Below are positions 47,811-57,400 of a stretch of DNA of 64,000 nucleotides, piece after piece. Origin of the DNA: Hemileia vastatrix (taxonomy: Eukaryota; Basidiomycota; Pucciniomycetes; Pucciniales; Zaghouaniaceae). The notes below the pieces were generated by a model. It had not been told where the DNA came from. It worked only from the letters and a program-made list of their open reading frames with translations, and searched no databases. The stretch spans positions 26,504,693-26,568,692 of the forward strand of contig JASXTE010000008.1 of assembly GCA_030280995.1 (NCBI GenBank), read 5' to 3'. How positions within the stretch are numbered: position 1 is the stretch's first letter; each line of letters begins with the position of its first letter. Made by a program: the position numbers and the translations under genes.

Positions 47811-47851
47811 AGGGGTATTGCTAGCAATACCCCCCCAAACTTTCTGTGGTG
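47811..47851. repeat. Giant CACTA right terminal inverted repeat
   Basis: The inverse of 20,893-20,933; it ends ...CTTTCTGTGGTG followed by the ATT duplication. Confidence 0.9.
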
Positions 47852-49152
47852 ATTGGCTGTTACATTGGTGACCAAATACCAAGTGAAATTGGGTTTATAT
47901 TGGGTACATTTTGTCAGTATAGTCTAGTATATAAGTATGATATAATAGTGTTATTTTATGGTCCTACTACTTATTTATGAATGATTTATTGATTAAACCT
48001 CAGGGGAAGACTAATAGAATAGTTATACTCAAATAAAACTCACAATACTTGGATTTAAATGCGTGCTAGTGGTGGAAAATAGAAGAATAAAATATAGTTA
48101 TAGCTTTTTATAAAGATAATATCAATTTATAAGGGCTTTATAATATATTTCTAAATACTAATAATTGTATTGTAGTGTTTGTTTGAAGTGTAGTAATTGA
48201 ATGATGATAATAAACCGTCAAAATCCCTCCTTACTTATACCCAAATCCACTGGAGTGCACAGACCTTCAATCCAGATGATGTCACTGCTATCCCCGGCAA
48301 TTACAGCACTGTGAGGGCCCATCACCTCCCCATGGCGTCCACTTCAAGCAGTTTCAACACCCAGACCTCCAGTAAGGACCCTCCATCACTATTAATAATA
48401 ACACAGAGTCATACCATAAATAGAAAACCCAGATAAAAGCGGATACCATAAAGAAACAGGTAAAATAAATAATCAAAAAGAGATTTAATGAAACTAAAAG
48501 CAGATAAAGGAAACAAATAAACTGTCCAAGACCCCAATAACATTACCAAGCATCCACATTAACCCAGAAACATCCTTCCAACCCATAAATCCGTGAATAA
48601 CCATCCAAGGAAGTAATTTGAGTAGTCCAAACTGGGTGTATGTGCCTGATATAGGTGTCTATGCTTCTGTAGGCGTTGTGAGTCCACTGATTTCGTCCAT
48701 ATGACCTAAAATAAGCAGAAAAACAAAGGTTATAGGCTATTAAGGGGCTAAAACCCACTTATATACCTAAATATACATAATAGGGGGTGTCAGTTCTGGC
48801 AAATCCGCACTTAAATTAAGTGCGGATTTCAAACCAAATCAGCACTTACAAATCAGCACTTAAATTTTGCAAAAAAGTCACTTATTTCAAAAAAGGGTGT
48901 CAGTTATGACCTCAAATCAGCACTTTTTTCCCGTTTTTTTTCACAACCACATTTTGGCCACAAAACATCCCTTCCTTTCTTACCCCATCCCTGTCACATG
49001 TGACACACTGACCTTCCTCGCTACCTACCCATCAATCCTCGGCACACACCCCTTCCTGACATTTTCAATATTTTGACCAGGCATGTTTACATTCTTTTTT
49101 ACTTATTTCTTCTACTTTTTAATCTTTTTTCTTGTTATGTGCCAGTTTCATA

Positions 49153-50467
49153 ATGCCTCCCAGACATTCCAAATCTCAAAAGGTAACTCAAAAATCTGCT
49201 TCGTCACAAAAGTCTCCTCGTAAAGCAAGCCCTACACCTGAAAAATCAAAGGCAGGTTCAGGTCAGCTTAAAAAGGATGATTATCTCATCATAATCAACT
49301 TCCTTAAAATAAAATCAAATTTTGAAGCATGTTTTGGATGTGAAAAGTCCACTCGTATTGGACGTCCACCTTCTTCAAAGGTTAATGGCTACTTGTTGAT
49401 GGCCAATGAAGTAAGGAAGAAAACAAGGGGGAGAATCGATATCAATCCTAAACAAATGAAGGAGAGATTTAAGAGTTACCATTCAAAATATAAAAAGACT
49501 CATCATGCTGTAAATGAAACTGGCTTTGGTATTGACGATGATGATTTGGAGATTGGAATTACTACTGTTTCTGAAAAGCTCAATGTCATGTGTCCTTTCT
49601 ATGAGGAAATGGATAATCTTTTTGGCACCCGAGTTGATGTAAACCCTTGGTTTCTACACGATACTACTAAGCATATACCCTCTGGATCCAAACCTTCCTA
49701 TAATCCTCCCAACACACCTTTACTTGAAGAAGATCAATCCCCTCCACCTTCTAACCATAGTTCAGCTGAAGATGATCCCAACTATCAAGCAGAACAATTA
49801 TATCGCAGAAGATCTGAATCCTCAGAGGCCCAAAATTTAAATGTATGTTTACTTTTTTTTTTTTCTTCAATTCTTCTCTGAATTTCTCTTTCTTTCTAGT
49901 CTCCTCCTACTCAAACTCAATCTCCATTAAATAATCTCAATTCTGGAAATGTGAATACCTCTTTAGAAGCTGCTTTAGAAGAACTTCCTGAAGCCTCTTG
50001 TTCAAATTCCAAACTAAAGCGTCAAGCCTCAACTTCAATGAACTTGAACCATCTATTAAAACGTGGTAATACTTCAACAAGCTCATTTGGCTCCCTTGAG
50101 GATTATTTTGAAAAAAAAGATATAAGTAAGTTTTGTTTACTATATATCTTAATCATTAACTCATTTATTTATTTATTTCAATTTAATTTTCTCAGCGAAA
50201 TCAACTATTGCAAATAATGCCCTTGACTTTGAGAAGATGAAGTTTGATCATATTCTAAGGAAAGATCAGCAAGCCTTAGATTTGGAAGAAAAAAAATTTG
50301 AGGCAGAGCAGATGGAAAGAGTAAATGACCGTCGATTTCAAAGAGAAATGGCTACTTGTGAATTGGAAAAACAAGAGAGTTTTAAAAAAAAAGATTTCAT
50401 TATGGAATGTGTTAAAAATGGCCAATCTTATGAGGACATTAAAAAATTACTTGACCTTTTCAATTGA
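49153..50467 (+). CDS. Harbinger Myb/SANT-like DNA-binding protein
   Basis: Exons 49153-49842, 49900-50125 and 50196-50467 are joined by GT-AG introns of 57 and 70 bp, giving 395 aa. A basic Ser/Lys-rich start precedes a Myb/SANT-like segment (about 40-150: LKKDDYLIIINFLKIKSNF, RIGRPPSSKVNGYLLM, QMKERFKSYHSKYKKT, TVSEKLNVMCPFYEEMDNLF). A low-complexity middle and a charged C-terminal helix (LEEKKFEAEQMERVNDRRF) follow. Proteins of this kind bind terminal repeats and help import the Harbinger transposase. The frame is complete. I chose ATG 49,153 because it is the first ATG and gives a basic N-terminus. Confidence 0.82.
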
Positions 50468-50632
50468 TAAATTGTTTTTCTAGTTAATTTAATTTTGGTA
50501 ATATTTTCTTATATGCTGACTTATAAAAGGAAAAGAATATAGTACGTTATTTTTGACAAAAATTTGAATGTATAATAAAAATTTTCTATCTTTACTTTCT
50601 AGTCAATAAGTTTGCTTATCTAAATTTTTCTA

Positions 50633-50890
50633 AGTCATCAATTTCACATGTCAGATTTAAAAAATTGGCAATGCCCTCCCCTGCATTTTATTGAAACAAG
50701 GGGTGGGTACCACCAAATTTTTCTAAGTCATCAATTTCACATGTCAGATTTAAAAAATTGGCAATACCCCCCCCCTGCATTTTATTGAAACAAGGGGTGG
50801 GTACCACCAAATTTTTATAAGTCATCAATTTCACATGTCAGATTTAAAAAATTGGCAATACCCTCCCCTGCATTTTATTGAAGTAAAGGG
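50633..50890. repeat. Tandem repeat, three units of about 91 bp
   Basis: Units containing catcaatttcacatgtcag, aattggcaatgccctcccc and aaggggtgggtaccacc repeat three times with few changes; the third is cut short. CCCTCCCC and GGGGTGGG within each unit could pair. Confidence 0.9.
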
Positions 50891-51229
50891 TGAAAGTCAT
50901 CAAAATTTAATATAATTACATAAATTAATTAATATATAAATAAGATATGTCAAGTATACTACTTTTAAAGTAATGACAATTCCTTAAGCCAAAATGCAGA
51001 TCAAGTCTAGAAACTAGGTTCAATGCAAAGTATTTTTTGAAGCAACTTATTTAAATAATACTTTATTAAATTAAGTTGATCAATAAAGATTGATTGACAA
51101 TATTGCAATTCTTAAATACAATAATTTTATTAAAAAATTTCAGATTACATATAAAAAAAATCAGTGACTTTTTCTATTACTTACAACTGTTTTTACAGAA
51201 TTGAAAACTATGTTTCAGCTAAAATTTTA

Positions 51230-51540
51230 TGGAAGTGAACTCTGTTCTTCGCCCGAAGAACAGAGTTCATCCTCCTATTTTCACACTCTGTTTAAAAAGA
51301 ATAAAATGACTTACCTGGAGAGATGAGTTGAGAAAAAAGAAATATAAGTGAATGGAAGTGAACTCTGTTCTTCGCCCGAAGAAAAGAGTTCATCCTCCTA
51401 TTTTCACACTCTGTTTAAAAAGAATAAAATGACTTACCTGGAGAGATGAGTTGAGAAAAAAGAAATATAAGTGAATGGAAGTGAACTCTGTTCTTCGCCC
51501 GAAGAACAGAGTTCATCCTCCTATTTTCACACTCTGTTTA
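51230..51540. repeat. Tandem repeat, 123-bp units (2.5 copies), each with a hairpin
   Basis: Units start at 51,230, 51,353 and 51,476. Each holds GAACTCTGTTCTTCG and its inverse CGAAGAACAGAGTTC (one base change in the middle copy), a near-perfect hairpin. Each full unit also reads CAGGTAAGT on the minus strand, a consensus 5' splice site. The third unit stops at 51,540, where a G-rich tract begins; its missing half reappears at 52,033-52,091. Confidence 0.9.
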
Positions 51541-51918
51541 GGTTAAGGGGGGGTAGGAGGGATATGAGGGAGGATTTGGGGGAGTTTTGAGGGGGATAGG
51601 AGGGGGGTTTGGAGGGGGGGTTTGGAGGGGGGGTTAGAGGCGGGTTTGGTGGGGATTTGGTGGGAGGATTTGGGGGATTTGGTGGGGGGTGGAGTGGAAT
51701 GAGGGGAAGATATGAGGAGACCAAGAAGGGGGAGAAAGGGAGAGATGAGACCAAAGAGGGAGAAAAGGGAGGTTAGAGTGAGCCAAGGAGGGGGGAATGA
51801 GGCAGCCAAAGGGGGGAAAAGGGGGATGTATCCATTCCAAGGAGAGGGTAAAGGTGGGAAAAAGACCAGGCCAAGGGGGGATAAAGAGAGAAAAGAGGGA
51901 GAGAAAGAGAGAGAAAAA
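51541..51918 (+). repeat. G-rich polypurine tract, about 380 bp
   Basis: This is almost pure purine on the plus strand, with many GGGG runs (for example ggagggggggtttggaggg). It interrupts the 123-bp repeat. Such tracts can form triplex or G-quadruplex structures. Long proline-rich open frames on the minus strand are by-products. Confidence 0.88.
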
Positions 51919-52338
51919 AAAAAGGTTAATTTTACCTATAAATTTAAAAACAACCACTTACAAAAAAAAAACAAAAAAAAAAAAAAAACCAAAAAACCAA
52001 AAAAAAAAAAAAAATTAGCAAAAAATTAAGTAAAAAGAATAAAATGACTTACCTGGAGAGATGAGTTGAGAAAAAAGAAATATAAGTGAAATTGATTGAG
52101 TGATGTAGGAAGAGAGGAGAAAACAGATATGAGTGAAGAAAAAAAAGAGAGTGACTGAAAAAATATGCGTTTGCTGAAAATATGCAATTTCATGTTGAGT
52201 TGATGAAAGAAAACACAGAGAGAAAAAAAAATAAGACTTTAACAGCAAATTCAAAAACCAAAAAAATATGCAAAAAAATTTACCATTCTCAGTGAATAAT
52301 ACATGCAAATTGATAATTTGAAGAGAAAGAGAAAAAAA

Positions 52339-53598
52339 TTAAAATTGCGTTGAAAAATGTTGGAGTGTTATTGGAAGGATTTTCGCCCTTATACTAGTTG
52401 ATTGAGAAATAGAAGTGTTGGATATAGTCGGAGGTGAATCAACTTGTTCATCTTCATACAGCTCTAACCATTGATCTTTGAGGTCAGCAAGTAGGTTATG
52501 AAGTATAGTGCAACACAGAATCCAGTTGATCACCGCCTCCATTTCAGATTTATTTCTAAGAGGACTTCTTAATTCCCTTAAACTAGAAAAACTGCCTTTC
52601 AAGATTCCAATAGAATGTTCAATACGGACTCTTGACTTTGCCAAATGATTGTTGAATTTGGCATTTTGACTGTCTTCTGAAGCTGCTCCCCGAAAAGCAG
52701 GAAGTACATACTTTCCATTCACATAAGCAGAATCTGCAAGAAGATACTGATTTTCATCAAAGAATTTTTCAGGTTCATTTGAAATATGCATTCTTTGGAA
52801 GACGTAGGAGTCATGACATGAGCCAGGATAGCCAGCGAAGAATGATATAAATTTTTTGTTTACGTCACATATAAGCTGAACGTTAATTGAATATCTATGA
52901 AGAAGATATATTTGTTTGTGTTAGTTTCAAGGAGGATGAAAGGAGTTAAAAATAATCTAACTCTTTTTATCGTCAAAGTAATTGTTTCCACCTTGAGCAG
53001 GTTTCTGGCTCAAAGGAATAGTAGTACCATCAACAAAACCAATACATCCTGGAAAGCCCTCTGCTTGCATAACCTGAGATGATTCAAGTCGCTCTTCTTT
53101 TGTTGGCCAGGTGAGAAGTTGAGATTCCAAGGAGTTGATGGCAGTGATACATCGTTTGGTATAAGTGTTAACTGAACCATACCCTAAATCAAAGACATTT
53201 TCTAAACGTTTCAAAGCGGCTCCATTACCATTTGAACCCAAACGACATAGTGTGATGGCCAATTGAATTGAAGGATGTCGTTGTTCTTTTTGAGAATTAT
53301 TGTGAAATATGGGATGATCCTGAATAAGCTCAAGCAATTTAAGGAAACATTCCTGAGAAGTCCTGAACAGCTGTCTAAAACTGGGTGTAGATAGGTTAAG
53401 AAGTGTTTGGATGGTGTACTTGGGGGTATGAAGTACTTGAGGCTTTCTGGGAAGAAGGTAATGTTTCCTGGCCATTTTTGATAAAACGACAAAATCTTCT
53501 TCTAGATCAGAATCGGAATCAGAGTCCAAGAGCAGTTCAAGCGCCATGAAAGTCATTGCTTTATGTAATTTATCACGATTTGAAAGTGAGGAAGGCAT
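52339..53598 (-). CDS. PIF/Harbinger DDE transposase
   Basis: ATG 53,598 (MPSSLSNRDKLHKAM) opens exon 1 to about 52,965; a short intron follows, and exon 2 runs from about 52,895 to 52,339. The DDE triad is visible as D in GFVDGTTIPL, D in LLADSAYVNG and E in RIEHSIGILKG. Flanking family signatures are CRLGSNGNGAALKRLENVF and GYPGSCHDSYVF. The length (about 395 aa) suits the family. I could not place the splice with perfect GT-AG phase (donor near AAAAAGAGTTAG), so either the junction is unusual or there is a small defect. An alternative in-frame start lies at 53,640. Confidence 0.85.
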
Positions 53599-53801
53599 GA
53601 CTCTTATATGATATGATATGAAGATGTAAGTGATGTACAATGTTTTGAGTTATGAAGTGTTATTCTGCGGAGTGCTGCATATGAATGGGATGATGCTGAC
53701 AAATCAGTGAAATGGGACTTGATGGTGAAATCAGCACTTTTGGTTGAGAAAGTGCGGATTTGAGTGAAATAAGTGACTTATTTCATTTTGAAATCCACCA
53801 G

Positions 53802-54010
53802 TATTGGGGCTAGTGTGTTTTGGAAATCCGCACTTATTTAAGTGCGGATTTGGTCAAATTTAAGTGCGGATTTGTAAGTGCGGATTTGCCAGAACTGACA
53901 CCCCCTATTGGGGCTAGTGTGTTTTGGAAATCCGCACTTATTTAAGTGCGGATTTGGTCAAATTTAAGTGCGGATTTGTAAGTGCGGATTTGCCAGAACT
54001 GACACCCCCT
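53802..54010. repeat. Tandem duplication of the Harbinger right end (2 x about 105 bp)
   Basis: The segment attggggctagtgtgtttt to ctgacacccccct-like end occurs twice in a row, so the right terminal inverted repeat exists in two copies ending at 53,906 and 54,010. Each unit contains three copies of AAGTGCGGATTT. Confidence 0.9.
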
Positions 54011-54436
54011 AATATACTGCATATTTCACTGAATATGAGTCTTATGTATACATATAAGCTTATGTATGTCAATAATTACTTCATATCACTTAAGATAAGT
54101 ATATTATGACTCCATTAACACCTTAATAAGTATTATTAGGCCATGGATAAGCTATTTAAACTATTATAAATTATATAATAGAATAATAATTATATATATA
54201 TATAATAAAATAATATATATTATTATTTTAACCTTATTTTTAAGATATAAGCTTAATCTACTTAAGGTTATCTTATTTTAAGCATAAGAAATACTCAGTC
54301 CTAAGGATATTTAGGCTGACACTCCCTCACCCCAAAAAAAACAAAAAAAAAATGTTAAGACATTTTAATTAAAACTAAGGAGTGAAATAATAAAATAAAA
54401 AATAATTTTTATAATACATATACTGAATGAACAGTA

Positions 54437-57400
54437 TTATTTAGATTTAAATTTTTTCAAGAGATTTTTAAGATCAGAGATTTCATTTTCTGGAATACAC
54501 TGGTCATATTCACTTGATTTATTTTTAAATCTTAATAGATACTCAACTCCCTTTTCTTTAGTAAGGTGTCTCTTTTTAAGTATCTTTTCAATTTCTGCCT
54601 TTTCCACTATTTCTTCAGGTTGCTGTTTATGCCTTCCTGATCTTCTTGGAAATAGAGCAGTATCATTAGAATGGTATGGTTTAATAAGAGAAATAGGAAA
54701 TACTGGATGTTTTCTATCATAAGGTGCATATAGAATAACCTCAACAGCATTATTACCAACCATCTTTTTAACTACAAATGGTCCAATGAATGGATCCTTC
54801 AATTTAACATTACCATTTAAATTGAAATGTAGCTTTGAAATAAGGACTTCATAACCCTCTTTGAACATTTGTTCTTTATGGGCTTTATCCCATCTTTTCT
54901 TTTCATACTCAAAAGCCTTATTTATACATTCTTGAGCATGTTTTCTGCATAGTTCCTGCATCTGAAGAAAAGATTTTGTACCTGGATGAATATCCAATCT
55001 AGGTAACTTATTAAGAGTTTTAGCAGGGGTATTAGGTACATAACCCAACCATAACTCAAATGGCTTTTTGCCAGTGACAGAATGTACTGTACTATTATAT
55101 GCAAATTCTAAACCTGGGATAAGGGTTACCCAATCATGCGTGAATTTGTCATTGTCTTTAAAATTAAGACCAAAAGCACAGTATCTTCTTATCATATCTT
55201 CTAAGGTTTGTATCATTCTTTCTGCTAGCCCATCAGTTTGTGGATGGTGTGCTGTAGAAAGTTTTAATTGACACCCTGAAACATCCATAAGTGACGTCCA
55301 GAACTCAGAAGTAAATTTAGGATCTCTGTCAGAAACTATTGCTTTGGGGAAACCTGCTGTATTTAACATTTGTGTCCACCATAAAAAAGCTAAGTCTTTT
55401 GCAGAAACCTCTTTGTGGGTAGGAATAAATTTACACATCTTTGTAAATCTATCTACAATTACCCAGCAGGAGTTATAACTCTTATGCCCTGCTATTGGCA
55501 AACCTGTTACAAATTCCATGTTAATGATTTCCCATGGAGCTTTTGGTTGCTCAATTTGTTGTAATAAACCAGCTCTTTTTCCTGTTAATCTTTTAGATTT
55601 TTGACAAGAATCACATGTTTCAACATATTTCTGAACATCCTCAGACATGTTAATCCACCAAGCTGTGTTTTTTACTCTGGTTAATGTTTTATGGTAGTCA
55701 AAATGACCTGCTAATATATCATCATGACATATACTTAACATTAACTCCTTCATTGAAGGGGGAATTACAATTACATTACTTAATTTTTTCCTGTAATATA
55801 TATAACCATCCTCAATGGAAAATTTTCCTTTCTCTAATGCCTCATTATACTTATTTGGTAATGTTTTTATTAAAACATTCATTGAAGCATTAGATGGATC
55901 ATTTAATATTGTAGTTAATTTACTTAAGTCAGGATCTGAATTATAATTATCAAGAATTGATTGCATAAATTCATCCTCAAGATCTACAATATAAATGCCA
56001 TAAATGTTAATAATCTCTGACTCAGGAATATAAGCAGGATTATCATCATTATTAGGCAGAGGTACTCTAGATAACAGATCTACATTAGAGTGCAAGGTTC
56101 CTGCTCTATGTGTAATAGTCATCTGTCCTCTGTATTCTTGTACAGCTAATTGCCATCTAAACATGTGTCTATTAGGAGTTTTCATGTTTAAGAGTGACTT
56201 AACTGCACTACAGTCAGTTATTAACTCAAATTTTTGGTCTTCAAGGTAATAATGTAGCTTTTCAAGAGCCCATACTACTGCCAAACATTCAAGTTGAGTA
56301 GCACCATATTTCAATTCACCACTTCTCAGAGTACGTGAAATATAGCAGATTACTACTTCTGACATTTTACCTTCAATAAGTTGTTTTTGATGCAAAGCAG
56401 CACCCAGTCCAATAAAACTTGCATCTGTATATAATACAAAAGGTAATTGGAAATCTGGTAATCCCAAGATAGGAGCTGTCATTAAACATTCCTTCAACTT
56501 ACTGAAAGCTTGTTGTCTTTCATTATTCCAAATGAAAGCTTCTGATTTCTTTATCAGTGTGGTCAGTGGTGCAGCAATTGATTGGTAATTTTTTATATAT
56601 TGTCTATAATAACCACACATTCCAAGAAAAGATTGTACATCCTTCACATTTTGAGGAATGTTAATATTCTTTATTGCAGCCACTTTATTTTGGTCTACAC
56701 ATATTTGTAAGCCAGATACAATATGACCAAGCACTTTTAAAGATTCAAACCCAAATTTACATTTTTTCAATGCAAGGGTCATTTTTATTTCATCCATTTT
56801 CTGAAATACTTTCCTTAAATGGATTAAGTGTTCATCAAAAGTTTTAGAGAACTCTATGATGTCATCAATGTATACCATTAACCATCCCTCAATCATTTCA
56901 TTATGGAATGTTATATCCATTAACTTTTGAAATACTGATGGAGCATTTTTTGGTCCAAATGGCATTCTGACATACTTATAAATTCCCATGTGTGTTGTTA
57001 TCAACAAAAAGTTCTGTGAATTCTTTTCAACAGGAATTTGATGGTACCCTTTATTTGCATCTAGGCAACTTATATATTTAGCACCTTTAAGGGTAGCATG
57101 TATAGAGGCAATCCTTGGCAAGGGATAAATATCATCTACTGTAAATGTATTTAATGCTCTATAATCACCGCACAGTCTTGCTTTATCTTGTTCATAAGAA
57201 ATCAGCACTGGTGATATTACACAATATTTTGGTGTAGTTTCAACCTTCTCAAGAATGTTCATTTTTAATAACATCTTAATATTATCCTCTATGTCTTTCC
57301 TCTTCATTGGTGAAGCAGGGTATGGTTTCTTTTTAAGACTAGCAGGAATATTATCCATATCACAGGTTAAACTAATCTTCATTTCATGATCTTTTACAAG

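Larger units (their letters stand above)
20893..47851. mobile_element. Giant CACTA (EnSpm/CMC) transposon carrying cargo genes, 26,959 bp
   Basis: The left end CACCACAGAAAAAATGGGG and the reverse complement of the right end CACCACAGAAAGTTTGGGG start 41-bp terminal inverted repeats with three mismatches. Each contains the palindrome GGTATTGCTAGCAATACC. ATT flanks both sides (20890-20892 and 47852-47854), a 3-bp target duplication. Deleting the element joins ...ctaacttaatt to ggctgttacattgg..., matching the unoccupied site in gypsy element 2 (ccaatttaattgggtgtta, near 60,820). Inside are a Tnp2-type transposase gene, a TET/JBP-like dioxygenase, a SNF2 ATPase and three unrecognised genes. CACTA elements of a few kb to about 15 kb are usual, so this one is very large. 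Confidence 0.9.
48782..54010. mobile_element. PIF/Harbinger DNA transposon, 5.2 kb, two genes
   Basis: The terminal inverted repeat AGGGGGTGTCAGTTCTGGCA continues about 12 bp further at both ends. The insertion duplicated AAT (48,779-48,781 and 54,011-54,013); if the terminal A is excluded, the flanks read TAATA. The intact site is in the sister LTR (tacataatatactgc, near 61,945). It encodes the canonical Harbinger pair: a DDE transposase and a Myb/SANT-like protein. Subterminal copies of AAGTGCGGATTT lie at both ends. Confidence 0.92.
47912..54321 (-). repeat. Gypsy element 2, 3' LTR, split by the Harbinger element
   Basis: TGTCAGTATAGTCTAG opens the LTR and CTGACA closes it. With the Harbinger insert removed it is about 1.18 kb and matches 61,081-62,258 closely. 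Confidence 0.9.

Noticed and set aside
48197..48436. Open frames repeated in LTRs (also 61,366-61,605 and 13,929-14,270)
   Set aside because: They recur only because the LTR recurs; no known protein and no element function at that site.
51527..52029. Proline-rich and Lys/Arg-rich open frames
   Set aside because: They are by-products of the G-rich purine tract and A runs.
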